Source: Flavisphingopyxis soli
Lineage (GTDB): Bacteria > Pseudomonadota > Alphaproteobacteria > Sphingomonadales > Sphingomonadaceae
Assembly (NCBI RefSeq): GCF_007995095.1
Contig: NZ_VOPY01000004.1
Location: forward strand, 62,001 to 126,000
DNA length: 64,000 nt
Direction of reading: 5' to 3'
Positions within the stretch are counted from its first letter, which is position 1; each line of letters begins with the position of its first letter. Shown here piece by piece: positions 1 through 8,249 of the stretch. Below the pieces are notes generated by a model, which worked only from the letters and a program-made list of their open reading frames with translations, ran no database searches and was not told the origin of the DNA. The translations under genes and the position numbers were made by a program.

Positions 1-597
1 CTCGTTCTCGGAGCTGCGGCTCCGGCGAGCGCGCAGGAAACCGGCACCGAAACGATCCGCCAGGAAACCGTCTATGGCGACGATGCCTGTTCGCAGCCGT
101 CACGTGACGACGAGATTATCGTCTGCGTGAAGCTCAACGAGGCCGAACGCTTCCGCATTCCCGAGATCCTGCGCAGCGACCCCAATGCGCCGGTCAACCA
201 GGCCTGGGCGACCAAGATCGAGAGCATCAGCCGGATCAGCAAGTTCGGCACCGACAGCTGTTCGCCGAGCGGGCTGGGCGGCTTTACCGGCTGCACCCAG
301 CAGCTGATCGATACCGCGATGGCGGCACGTCGCCAGGATTCGAAGGTCGACTGGTCGGCGGCGATCGCGGCCGAGCGGCAGAAGCGGATCGACGCGATCG
401 ACGCAAATGCCCGCGAAGCCGAACAGGCGTACCAGCAGCAGCTTGCGACACAGGACGAGCGCGATGCCGAGATGGCCGCTGCGCGCGCCCGGCTCGAAGC
501 AGAAGAACGCGGCGAGACCGTCGCGCCGCTGCCGCCCACCGACGGCTCGCTGGCCGTCCCGCCGGGGGCCGAGGACAGCCCGCAAAAGCCGAATTAG
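1..597 (+). CDS. Periplasmic conserved hypothetical protein, 5' end missing
   Basis: The reading frame is open from base 1, so the true start lies before the window. The first visible residues, LVLGAAAPASAQ, are the end of a signal peptide with an ASA-Q cleavage site, which predicts a periplasmic mature protein. It continues with an acidic stretch (SRDDEIIVCVKLNEAERFRI), two further Cys in the middle, and a charged Ala/Glu/Gln-rich helix that is probably coiled coil, then a Pro-rich tail. I recognise it only as a small conserved sphingomonad-type envelope protein and assign no function. A GTG at 127 could open the same frame but would drop the signal peptide, so I reject it as the start. It ends 11 bases from the convergent DUF885 gene. 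Confidence 0.7.
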   Translation, partial: LVLGAAAPASAQETGTETIRQETVYGDDACSQPSRDDEIIVCVKLNEAERFRIPEILRSDPNAPVNQAWATKIESISRISKFGTDSCSPSGLGGFTGCTQQLIDTAMAARRQDSKVDWSAAIAAERQKRIDAIDANAREAEQAYQQQLATQDERDAEMAAARARLEAEERGETVAPLPPTDGSLAVPPGAEDSPQKPN

Positions 598-608
598 GCT
601 TTAACCGC

Positions 609-2414
609 TCAGGACGCCTTGGCGGGCGTTGCCTGTTGCGCCGCGATCCACTCGTCGATCTGGCGTTCGAGGACCGACAGCGGCACCGCGCCCTGGCCGA
701 GCACCGCGTCGTGGAAGGCGCGCAGGTCGAAGCGCGTTCCCAGTGATTTTTCAGCCCGCTTGCGCAGTTCGCGGATCTTGAGCTCACCCAGTTTGTACGC
801 CAGCGCCTGGCCCGGCCAGCTGATGTAGCGATTGACCTCGGCGTCGATATTGGCGTCGCTCAGCGCGGTATTGTCCTTCATGTAGGCAACCGCGCGCTCC
901 TTGCTCCAGCCTTTGGAATGGATCCCGGTATCGACCACCAGGCGGCACGCGCGCCACATCTCGTACGACAGCCGTCCCATGTCCTTGGCGGGCGTATCGT
1001 AGATGCCCATTTCGATACCGAGATGCTCCGAATACAGCCCCCAGCCTTCGACGAAGGCGGTGAAGAACGCCCCGTATTTGCGGAAATCGGGCAGGTCGAG
1101 CTCCTGGTTGAGCGCGATCTGGTTGTGATGGCCGGGAACCGCTTCGTGCGCGGTCAGCGCGGGCAGTTCGTAGAGCGGACGCTGGTCGAGCTTCGAGGTG
1201 TTGACGTAATAATTGCCCGCCACGCCGATCTCGGGTGAGCCGGGGCTGTAATAGGCGGTCGTCGTGCCTTCGGCGATCTCGGCGGGGATTTCCTTCACGC
1301 CATAGGGCAGGCGCGGCAGCCGCCCGAAATATTGCGGCATCAGCCCGTCGTGCTTCTTGGCTTCGAGCGCGGCGGCGGCCATCAGCTCGCCGGGCGTCTT
1401 GGCATAATATTTGGGGTCGGTGCGCAGTTCGGTGATGAACGCCTCGCGCGACGCATAGCCTGCCTTTTTCGCGACCGTGTCCATTTCGGCGCGGATCCGG
1501 GCGACTTCGCCCAGGCCAATCGTGTGGATCTGGTCGGCGGTGAGATCGGTCGTCGTCATCTGGCGGATCTGGAAATCATAATAGGCCGCGCCGCCCGGCT
1601 GCGCCGAGATGCCGACCGCCTTGGCGCAATGCGGCAGGTACGTGTCGCGGAACCAGGCGGCGTGCTTGGCATAAGCGGGGTTGATCTTGTCGGTGATGAT
1701 CGCGCGCGCCTCGGCCTGCATTGCGCTCCACTGGGCGTCGGTCATGTCGATCGGGCGCGGCTTGGTGAAGGGGGCGTAATACCGGCTCTTGGTCGGGTCC
1801 TGCTGGATCACCCCGGTGATCGACCCCTCGCTGTTGCCGAGTACCGCGCATGGCAGGACAAAACCGTCGGCGATGGCGCGATCGCTGACCTTCAGCGCGG
1901 CGTCGTTATAGGCAGGATATTCGGCCATCCGCGTCAGGTAGCTGCGATAATCGGCCTGATTCTTGAACGGCAAATTGTCGGACATGCCGGCGAAATTCTG
2001 GTGCCAGCCCGAGTAGGTCGTGAACAGCATCTCGCGCTGGCCGAAGCGGTTGGCATCGACGGTGGCTTCAAGCTGCCACTTGAGGATCAGCGCGTTGGTC
2101 CGGTCGGTGGCGCTCAGCCGGTCGAGCGGGATCGCGTTGAGCCGGATGAGGAACCTGGCCGCCTGCGCCGCCTGCGCGTCCATTGCGGCAAGGCTGGGAT
2201 CACCGATCTGGTCGTCATAGTCGCGCACGCCGAGCGAGGTGGCAAAGGTCGGGCTCTGCGACAGGTTATAGCGCCATGCGTCGTCGATCAGCGTGGCGAG
2301 CGCGGCGGCCGGATCGGTCGCGGCAGCGTCGGTCGATGCCGGCTGCGCGGTGGCGAGCGATGGATGCACCGCGGTCGCGAGCAGCATTGCAATCAACAGG
2401 GGTCTGGCAGCCAT
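609..2414 (-). CDS. DUF885 family secreted metallopeptidase-like protein
   Basis: The protein has 601 residues with an N-terminal signal peptide (MAARPLLIAMLLATAVHPSLATAQ). It carries the DUF885 signature TAHEAVPGHH near residue 425, an HExxxGHH arrangement expected to bind zinc, followed by EGWGLYSEHLG, which can supply a further ligand. DUF885 proteins are generally regarded as gluzincin-like peptidases of the cell envelope, with unknown substrates. I chose the ATG at 2414 because a GGAGA Shine-Dalgarno sits about 8 bases upstream and the signal peptide follows at once. The frame stays open for 74 more codons upstream, but they read as Arg/Ser-rich non-coding sequence. It is transcribed alone, convergent with the first gene and divergent from the small membrane protein. 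Confidence 0.85.
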   Translation of the reverse strand: MAARPLLIAMLLATAVHPSLATAQPASTDAAATDPAAALATLIDDAWRYNLSQSPTFATSLGVRDYDDQIGDPSLAAMDAQAAQAARFLIRLNAIPLDRLSATDRTNALILKWQLEATVDANRFGQREMLFTTYSGWHQNFAGMSDNLPFKNQADYRSYLTRMAEYPAYNDAALKVSDRAIADGFVLPCAVLGNSEGSITGVIQQDPTKSRYYAPFTKPRPIDMTDAQWSAMQAEARAIITDKINPAYAKHAAWFRDTYLPHCAKAVGISAQPGGAAYYDFQIRQMTTTDLTADQIHTIGLGEVARIRAEMDTVAKKAGYASREAFITELRTDPKYYAKTPGELMAAAALEAKKHDGLMPQYFGRLPRLPYGVKEIPAEIAEGTTTAYYSPGSPEIGVAGNYYVNTSKLDQRPLYELPALTAHEAVPGHHNQIALNQELDLPDFRKYGAFFTAFVEGWGLYSEHLGIEMGIYDTPAKDMGRLSYEMWRACRLVVDTGIHSKGWSKERAVAYMKDNTALSDANIDAEVNRYISWPGQALAYKLGELKIRELRKRAEKSLGTRFDLRAFHDAVLGQGAVPLSVLERQIDEWIAAQQATPAKAS

Positions 2415-2657
2415 ATTCTGTCTCCGGAGGGGTCGGTTATCGCGACGCGCGCGCTTGGATCGGGCGAGCTTAGCGAAAGCTCGACCGCTGGCAAGCCAAG
2501 CGCGAGCAGACGCGCTGCCGAGGCGCGCGCAAAAGCTGGAAAACCCGGGAATTCGACGAGACGAACGCGCTTTCGGCTGAAATGATCGCATTATCCCCGT
2601 GCAGCCGTTGACGCGTGCTCGCGATTCCTGCGACATGCACCCATCGGGCGAGGGTCA

Positions 2658-3053
2658 ATGGCAACACGTTTCACATCGCGCCAAAGCGCGTTTCCGCCGG
2701 GCGACCAGCCCGATGCGCGCGCGCTGTCGCGCCGGATGACCTGGCATGTCGCCGCCGCGCTGATTGTCTATGCCGGATTGCAACTGTGGCTCGTCATCGG
2801 AGCGGTATCGGGCGGCGCGACGCGCTTGCTGCCCTATGTCGCGGTCGGCCTGATCCTCGTCGCGGTGGTGCCGCTTGCGCGCAAGATCGAACAGCGCTGG
2901 GCGCGCCTTGCCCAGACCGCGCTGCCGTCGCGCCAGCTGAGCCGGAACTATCGCCTCGAGGCGCTGCGCCTGTGGGTTGCCGCGATCGTCCTCCCGTTCA
3001 TATGGGTCGGCGCGTTCGTCGGGGCCAGCGCGGCGGCGCGCGTCATTTCCTGA
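2658..3053 (+). CDS. Small membrane protein, unknown function
   Basis: This is a 131-residue protein with a polar N-terminus of about 27 residues. Two closely spaced hydrophobic segments follow (around 28-50 and 56-70), then an amphipathic basic stretch (RKIEQRWARLAQ) and a third hydrophobic segment near 105-128. I recognise no family. The ATG is preceded by a GAGGG-type ribosome site. It lies 63 bases upstream of pmbA on the same strand and may share its transcript. G+C and codon use look like the neighbours. It is probably a real lineage-specific inner-membrane protein; a role with pmbA would be speculation. Confidence 0.65.
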   Translation: MATRFTSRQSAFPPGDQPDARALSRRMTWHVAAALIVYAGLQLWLVIGAVSGGATRLLPYVAVGLILVAVVPLARKIEQRWARLAQTALPSRQLSRNYRLEALRLWVAAIVLPFIWVGAFVGASAAARVIS

Positions 3054-3116
3054 TTTCGCTGCAAAGCGGCGAGTCGGCGCTTTGACGCGCTCGCGCGGCG
3101 CGGCTAGGGCGGCGCG

Positions 3117-4463
3117 ATGCTGACCCTAGACCAGGCGATCGATCGCACCACCGACATTACCACCGCAGCCCGCAAGGCAGGCGCCGATGCGGCCGACGCG
3201 CTCTATTACTGCGACGCATCGACCTCGGTCGACGTGCGTCTCGGCGTGCTCGAGGACGTCCAGCGCGCCGAGGGCGAGCAAATCGGCCTGCGCGTTTTCG
3301 TCGGCCAGCGCTCGGCCAGCGTGTCGACCTCCGACTTCGAGCCCGAACGGCTGACCGCGCTCGTCGCGCGCGCCGTCGCGATGGCGCGCGAGGCGCCCGA
3401 GGATCGCTTCGCCGGCCTTGCCCCCGAGGACCGGTTGCTCGACGGCGACGCTCCCGACCTCGACCTCGACGACCACAGCGATGTCGACCCCGCAGCGCTA
3501 CGCGCCAGCGCGCTGGCCTGCGAAGACGCCGCGCGCGCGGTCGACGGCGTGACCAATTCCGAAGGCGGCAGCGCGAGCCACAACCGCGTCCGCCTCGCGC
3601 TCGCGACCAGCCACGGTTTCGCCCGCGCCTATGGCCAGTCGAGCCACGCGATCTCGGCGAGCGTGCTCGCGGGCAGCGGCAGCAACATGCAGCGTGATTA
3701 CGACTGGCACAGCGCGCGCTACCTTGCCGATCTCGACACGCCCGAAGCGATCGGTCGCAGCGCGGGCGAGCGCGCGGTCGCGCGGATGTCGCCGGGCGAA
3801 TTGCCAAGCAAGGCGATGCCCGTCGTGTTCGATCCGCGCGTCGGCGGCAGCCTGATCGGCCATCTGATCGGTGCGATTTCGGGGTCGGCGATTACGCGCA
3901 AGACGAGTTTCCTGCTCGACGCGGCGGGCCGCCAGGTATTCGCGCGCGGGATCAGCATCATCGAAGAACCGCACCGGCTGCGCGGACTCGCCTCGCGCCC
4001 GTTCGACGGCGAGGGACTGCCGACGCAGCGCACAGCAATCGTTGACGACGGCGTGCTTGCCGGCTGGTTGCTCGACAGCGCTTCGGCGCGCCAGCTCGAC
4101 CTTGCTCCGACCGGCCATGCCTCGCGCGGGACGCACGGCTCGCCCGGCGTCTCGACCGGCAATCTTCACATCGCCCCCGGCGAGGTATCGCGCGCCGCGC
4201 TGATCGCCGACATCAAGGACGGCGTGCTCGTCACCGAGCTGATCGGGCACGGCGTCAACGGCGTCACCGGCGACTATAGCCGCGGCGCGTCGGGCTTTCG
4301 CATCGTCGACGGCGAAATCGCCGGGCCGGTCGCCGAATTCACCATCGCGGGCAACCTCAAGGACATGTACGCGAGCCTGGTCGCCGCCGATGACCTCGTC
4401 TTCCGCTATGGCACCAATGTGCCGAGCCTGCGCTGCGACGCGATGACCGTGGCCGGTGCCTGA
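3117..4463 (+). CDS. pmbA: TldE/PmbA family metalloprotease-partner protein
   Basis: At 448 residues this has the normal length for PmbA (TldE). In E. coli, TldD and TldE form a heterodimeric metalloprotease that matures peptide antibiotics such as microcin B17 and degrades the CcdA antitoxin; TldD carries the metal site and TldE does not. Matching that, I see no HExxxH here. Family-typical stretches include the N-terminal GADAADALYY and LRVFVGQRSASVSTSD, and the C-terminal GVNGVTGDYSRGASGF and NLKDMYASL. The ATG at 3117 follows an AGGGCGG ribosome site. The stop overlaps the next gene by 8 bases. No tldD lies in the window. It is expected to be cytoplasmic. Confidence 0.9.
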   Translation: MLTLDQAIDRTTDITTAARKAGADAADALYYCDASTSVDVRLGVLEDVQRAEGEQIGLRVFVGQRSASVSTSDFEPERLTALVARAVAMAREAPEDRFAGLAPEDRLLDGDAPDLDLDDHSDVDPAALRASALACEDAARAVDGVTNSEGGSASHNRVRLALATSHGFARAYGQSSHAISASVLAGSGSNMQRDYDWHSARYLADLDTPEAIGRSAGERAVARMSPGELPSKAMPVVFDPRVGGSLIGHLIGAISGSAITRKTSFLLDAAGRQVFARGISIIEEPHRLRGLASRPFDGEGLPTQRTAIVDDGVLAGWLLDSASARQLDLAPTGHASRGTHGSPGVSTGNLHIAPGEVSRAALIADIKDGVLVTELIGHGVNGVTGDYSRGASGFRIVDGEIAGPVAEFTIAGNLKDMYASLVAADDLVFRYGTNVPSLRCDAMTVAGA

Positions 4464-5274
4464 TCGCGTCCCGCCCGCGCTGACCCCGGCCGCCATGATC
4501 GATGCGGTCGAGGCGGCCGCGCGCAGCGTCGGCGACATGGCGATGCGCCGCTTCAAGGGCGAGGGCGGCGCCTACAAGGTGTGGGACAAGAGCCCGGGCA
4601 ACCCGGTCAGCGATATCGACCTGGCCGCCGACCTTGCGCTGCGCGATCATCTCGCCCGGCTCGACCCCGAGGCCGGCTGGCTGTCGGAGGAAACTGCCGA
4701 CGAACCCTCGCGGCTCGGCCGGCGACGGATCTGGTGCGTTGACCCGATCGACGGGACGCGCGATTTCGTCCGCGGCCGAACCGGCTGGGCGGTATCGATT
4801 GCGCTGGTCGAGGATGGCGCGCCGGTGATCGGCGTTCTTTATGCCCCCGCCCGCGAAGAAATGTGGTGCGCGGCAACGGGCGAGGGCGCGACCTGCAACG
4901 GGGTCCGCCTGACCGCTGCCGATTGCCAGGTGCTCGCCGGCGCACGCGTGCCCGCCGACCAGCTCGCACGCGAAGATGCCGACCTTGAGATGATCGCCAA
5001 GCCCAACTCGATCGCGCTGCGTATCGCGATGGTCGCGGCGGGCGCCGCCGATCTCGTCGCGACGCTGCGCTGGGGCCATGAATGGGATGTCGCCGCCGCC
5101 GCGCTGATCGCCAGCGAGGCCGGCGCGAACGTCACCGACGCGTTCGGCGGTGCACTGAGCTTCAACAAGCGCGACCCGCGCGCGTTCGGCGTGCTCGCCT
5201 CGGCACCGGGCATTCATGGCCATGCGGTCGAGCGGCTCGCCGAGCGCGCCGCGCGGATTGCTCCGCAAGGCTGA
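4456..5274 (+). CDS. Inositol monophosphatase family protein, CysQ-like
   Basis: This 272-residue protein has the Mg-dependent phosphatase motifs in order: WLSEET (metal-binding Glu) near residue 75, WCVDPIDGTRDF (the DPIDGT signature) near 95, and WDVAAAALIASEAGA near 213. These fix the superfamily (inositol monophosphatase, CysQ 3'(2'),5'-bisphosphate nucleotidase, histidinol-phosphatase). Overall layout suggests CysQ-like or histidinol-phosphate phosphatase activity, but motifs alone do not settle the substrate. The GTG at 4456 overlaps the pmbA stop by 8 bases, so translation is probably coupled; an ATG 13 codons in (4495) is an alternative start. It is cytoplasmic and follows pmbA in one transcript. 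Confidence 0.85.
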   Translation: MPDRVPPALTPAAMIDAVEAAARSVGDMAMRRFKGEGGAYKVWDKSPGNPVSDIDLAADLALRDHLARLDPEAGWLSEETADEPSRLGRRRIWCVDPIDGTRDFVRGRTGWAVSIALVEDGAPVIGVLYAPAREEMWCAATGEGATCNGVRLTAADCQVLAGARVPADQLAREDADLEMIAKPNSIALRIAMVAAGAADLVATLRWGHEWDVAAAALIASEAGANVTDAFGGALSFNKRDPRAFGVLASAPGIHGHAVERLAERAARIAPQG

Positions 5275-5313
5275 ATGCGCCACGGATTGCGGGGGATACG
5301 CCCTCCGGACCGC

Positions 5314-5342
5314 TTGACATGACAGGCGACTCGCCTTAGTTG
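5314..5342 (+). promoter_or_regulatory. Possible promoter of the rpsM operon
   Basis: A perfect TTGACA lies at 5314-5319, with a weak -10 (TAGTTG) 17 bases later at 5337-5342. It falls in the 256-base gap before rpsM, the longest intergenic space near this operon. Closer to rpsM, GGGACC and GGTCCC (about 5485-5506) form a small hairpin in the expected leader. The -10 match is poor, so this is only a candidate. Confidence 0.35.
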
Positions 5343-5530
5343 AACCCTATTCCGAACCACGGAGCCGATCGGCGGTGCAATTCTTGCGCCCGCCGTATTT
5401 GTGCATTCCGGGCAGGGCGATCACTCGTTTTTCCCGAAAATGCGTATGACCGACACTGTGACGTACGGATATTAACGCTTTGAGATGGGACCCCACGCCA
5501 GCGGTCCCGTGGAGCCGGGAGAAAACGAAC

Positions 5531-5899
5531 ATGGCACGTATTGCGGGCGTCAACCTGCCCACCAACAAGCGCGTGATCATCGCGCTTACCTATATCCATG
5601 GAATCGGTCGCACCACCGCGGTCAAGATCGCCGACAAGCTCGGCATCGACCACGCGCGCCGCATCCAGGACCTGAGCGACGCCGAAGTCCTGCAGATCCG
5701 CGAGACGATCGACGCCGAGCACACCGTTGAGGGCGATCTTCGTCGCGACACCGCGATGAACATCAAGCGCCTGATGGATCTGGCCTGCTATCGCGGCCTG
5801 CGTCATCGCAAGGGCCTTCCCGTTCGCGGCCAGCGCACGCACACCAATGCGCGCACCCGCAAGGGCAAGGCGAAGCCGATCGCGGGCAAGAAGAAGTAA
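5531..5899 (+). CDS. rpsM: 30S ribosomal protein S13
   Basis: The protein has 122 residues, the standard bacterial S13 length. It begins [15 protein letters not shown] and contains the helix-two-turn-helix start ([12 protein letters not shown]) and the conserved C-terminal [28 protein letters not shown] followed by a basic tail. S13 sits in the head of the 30S subunit and contacts the 50S subunit through the intersubunit bridges. The ATG at 5531 follows a GGGAGA ribosome site. The frame could start 17 codons earlier at 5480, but that would add sequence foreign to S13. It is the first gene of rpsM-rpsK-rpoA-rplQ. The secY-adk genes that often precede rpsM are not upstream here. Confidence 0.98.
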   Translation: MARIAGVNLPTNKRVIIALTYIHGIGRTTAVKIADKLGIDHARRIQDLSDAEVLQIRETIDAEHTVEGDLRRDTAMNIKRLMDLACYRGLRHRKGLPVRGQRTHTNARTRKGKAKPIAGKKK

Positions 5900-5987
5900 T
5901 CAGTCCTCGGGACTCGACTATTCTTCTCCGCCGGAGGCAACCAATCCTCCGTCACAGCATTAAAGATATTCAGGCAGGAATTCACAC

Positions 5988-6377
5988 ATGGCACGCGAAC
6001 CACAGCGCATCCGTCGCCGCGAGCGCAAGAACATCTCGTCGGGCGTCGCGCACGTCAATGCGAGCTTCAACAACACGATGATCACCATCACCGATGCCCA
6101 GGGCAACACGATCAGCTGGTCGTCCGCTGGCACGATGGGTTTCAAGGGGTCGCGCAAATCGACGCCTTATGCGGCGCAGGTTTGCGCCGAAGACGCGGGC
6201 AAGAAGGCCGCCGAGCACGGCGTCCGGACGCTCGAAGTCGAGGTCAAGGGTCCCGGTTCGGGTCGCGAAAGCGCGCTGCGCGCGTTGCAGGCGGTGGGTT
6301 TCACCATCACCTCGATCCGCGACGTCACGCCGATCCCGCATAACGGCGTACGCCCTTCCAAGCGTCGTCGCGTCTGA
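5988..6377 (+). CDS. rpsK: 30S ribosomal protein S11
   Basis: This 129-residue protein is full length for S11. Typical stretches are [60 protein letters not shown] and the C-terminal [19 protein letters not shown]11 lies on the 30S platform near the Shine-Dalgarno cleft. It is separated from rpsM by 88 bases and from rpoA by 121 bases, the latter gap holding a terminator-like hairpin described separately. Confidence 0.98.
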   Translation: MAREPQRIRRRERKNISSGVAHVNASFNNTMITITDAQGNTISWSSAGTMGFKGSRKSTPYAAQVCAEDAGKKAAEHGVRTLEVEVKGPGSGRESALRALQAVGFTITSIRDVTPIPHNGVRPSKRRRV

Positions 6378-6390
6378 CCGCAGAATTTCT

Positions 6391-6427
6391 CGCCGGGACC
6401 GCTCCGTCCCGGCGCCGGTTTCGTTTT
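6391..6427 (+). terminator. Terminator-like hairpin between rpsK and rpoA
   Basis: A perfect 9-bp stem, CGCCGGGAC (6391-6399) with GTCCCGGCG (6406-6414) and a 6-base loop, is followed within 4 bases by the T-rich run TTTCGTTTTT (6418-6427). It looks like an intrinsic terminator but sits inside an otherwise standard operon, so it may act as a partial terminator or attenuator that sets the rpoA level relative to the ribosomal proteins. Confidence 0.5.
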
Positions 6428-6498
6428 TCGGCCGGACGCATTTGACCCGAGGCGAGCAGGGTCAGCAGCGTTCCCGCCCAACACATTAGGGGAAGTCC

Positions 6499-7560
6499 AT
6501 GACTGTCAACATCAAGAACTGGCAGGAATTGAAGAAGCCCAACAGCCTCGAGATCAAGACTGGCGGCGACAAGAAACGCAAGGCGACGTTCGTTGCCGAG
6601 CCGCTCGAGCGTGGCTTCGGTCTGACCATCGGCAACGCGCTGCGTCGCGTTCTGCTGTCGTCGCTTCAGGGTGCCGCGATCACCTCGATCAAGATCGAGA
6701 ACGTCCTGCACGAATTCTCGTCGCTGGCCGGCGTGCGCGAAGATGTCACCGACATCGTCCTCAACATCAAGCAGGTTGCTCTGCGCATGGAAGGCGAAGG
6801 CCCCAAGCGGCTGCAGCTTTCGGCAACGGGTCCTGCCGAGGTCAAGGCGGGCGACATTTCGGTCACCGGCGATATCGAGATCATGAACAAGGATCTCGTC
6901 ATCTGTCACCTCGATGAGGGCGCGACGCTCAACATGGAGCTGACCTGCGACATTGGTTCGGGCTATGTGCCCGCCACCGCCAACCGCCCGGCCGACGCGC
7001 CGATCGGCCTGATCCCGGTCGATTCGCTCTATTCGCCGGTTCGCCAGGTTGCCTACAAGGTCGAGAACGCCCGCGTCGGGCAGGAGCTCGATTTCGACAA
7101 GCTCAACCTGACGGTCGAGACCGACGGCACCGTGACGCCTGAAGACGCCGTGGCCTATGCCGCGCGCATCCTGCAGGACCAGTTGCAGGTCTTCGTCCAC
7201 TTCGAGGAAGCGCTGTCGCAGAGCTCGCCGATGATCGGCATGGCCGCACCCGGCCAGTCGACCGAGGAAGCCGACACCAACCAGCTCAACCGTTACCTGC
7301 TCAAGAAGGTCGACGAGCTCGAGCTGTCGGTTCGTTCGGCCAACTGCCTCAAGAACGACAACATCATCTACATCGGCGACCTCGTTCAGAAGACCGAAGC
7401 CGAGATGCTGCGCACGCCGAACTTCGGCCGCAAGTCGCTCAACGAGATCAAGGAAGTCCTTTCGTCGATGGGCCTGCGCCTCGGCATGGACATCCCCGGC
7501 TGGCCGCCCGAGAACATCGAGGAAATGGCCAAGAAGCTCGAGCAAGAGCTGCTCGGCTGA
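6499..7560 (+). CDS. rpoA: DNA-directed RNA polymerase alpha subunit
   Basis: The protein has 353 residues, slightly longer than E. coli alpha (329). The N-terminal assembly domain shows [43 protein letters not shown] linker near 250-270 leads to the C-terminal UP-element and activator-binding domain ([39 protein letters not shown]). It dimerises to nucleate core polymerase assembly. The ATG at 6499 follows an AGGGGA ribosome site. Expression follows the ribosomal operon, possibly modulated by the upstream hairpin. Confidence 0.98.
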   Translation: MTVNIKNWQELKKPNSLEIKTGGDKKRKATFVAEPLERGFGLTIGNALRRVLLSSLQGAAITSIKIENVLHEFSSLAGVREDVTDIVLNIKQVALRMEGEGPKRLQLSATGPAEVKAGDISVTGDIEIMNKDLVICHLDEGATLNMELTCDIGSGYVPATANRPADAPIGLIPVDSLYSPVRQVAYKVENARVGQELDFDKLNLTVETDGTVTPEDAVAYAARILQDQLQVFVHFEEALSQSSPMIGMAAPGQSTEEADTNQLNRYLLKKVDELELSVRSANCLKNDNIIYIGDLVQKTEAEMLRTPNFGRKSLNEIKEVLSSMGLRLGMDIPGWPPENIEEMAKKLEQELLG

Positions 7561-7667
7561 ACCAATCCGCAATCTTCGGATTGCATCCGGGGTTTGGGCG
7601 GCGCCCCTCAACGCCGCCTGGTCTGGGCTACCTCATACGGGCCCTTAACGAACGAAGGACTTAAATC

Positions 7668-8087
7668 ATGCGTCATAGAATGGGTGGCAGGAAACTGCAG
7701 CGGACGAGCTCGCATCGTACCGCATTGTTCCGCAACATGTCGGCCGCGCTGATCAAGCACGAGCAGATCACGACGACCGTCCCCAAGGCGAAGGAGCTTC
7801 GCCCCTATATCGAAAAGCTGATCACGCTCGCCAAGAAGGGTGGCCTTTCCAACCGTCGCCTGGCGCAGTCGCGCCTGCTCGACGAGACGCAGCTTGCCAA
7901 GCTGTTCGATACGCTGGCCAAGCGCTACGAAGGTCGCCCCGGCGGCTATGCGCGCGTCATCAAGATCGGCCCGCGCGCGTCGGACGCCGCACCGATGGCG
8001 ATCATCGAACTGGTCGACCGCGACGTTTCGGCCAAGGGCCAGGATTCGGGTCCGGTGATGACCGACGAGGACATGGCCGACGCCTGA
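7668..8087 (+). CDS. rplQ: 50S ribosomal protein L17
   Basis: This 139-residue protein starts with the L17 signature [24 protein letters not shown] and continues with [30 protein letters not shown]. The C-terminal 20 residues are acidic (MTDEDMADA), a common extension in alphaproteobacteria compared with the 127 residues of E. coli. It is the last gene of the operon, 107 bases after rpoA. That gap contains two small hairpins (AATCCG/CGGATT and GGCGGCG/CGCCGCC). A clear terminator follows. Confidence 0.98.
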   Translation: MRHRMGGRKLQRTSSHRTALFRNMSAALIKHEQITTTVPKAKELRPYIEKLITLAKKGGLSNRRLAQSRLLDETQLAKLFDTLAKRYEGRPGGYARVIKIGPRASDAAPMAIIELVDRDVSAKGQDSGPVMTDEDMADA

Positions 8088-8108
8088 TCGGCACGCCTTT
8101 TGATACCG

Positions 8109-8136
8109 AAAGGGCCGCGCATGTCGCGGCCCTTTT
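8109..8136 (+). terminator. Intrinsic terminator after rplQ
   Basis: An 11-bp perfect stem pairs AAAGGGCCGCG (8109-8119) with CGCGGCCCTTT (8125-8135) around a 5-base loop and runs into T residues. It ends the rpsM-rpsK-rpoA-rplQ transcript 21 bases after the rplQ stop. Confidence 0.85.
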
Positions 8137-8249
8137 GCGTTGGGGCAAATCGGCGCGACTCGATGGTCAAGGTTTCAGATGAAACCGTTTGATTGCACGC
8201 CCATCGCTGTTAGCGTGGCGTCAATTCATCGCCGCCAAGGAGCGCCCCT

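Noticed and set aside
1332-2585. A 417-codon open frame antisense to the DUF885 gene
   Set aside because: No ribosome site or motif; the DUF885 motif HEAVPGHH on the other strand is decisive.
2415-2636. A longer N-terminus for the DUF885 protein
   Set aside because: The extra 74 codons bury the signal peptide and lack a ribosome site.
5480-5530. An N-terminal extension of S13
   Set aside because: S13 is a highly conserved 122-residue protein and the ATG at 5531 has a good ribosome site.
7564-7617. Two small hairpins between rpoA and rplQ as terminators
   Set aside because: No T-run follows, and rplQ is clearly part of the same operon.
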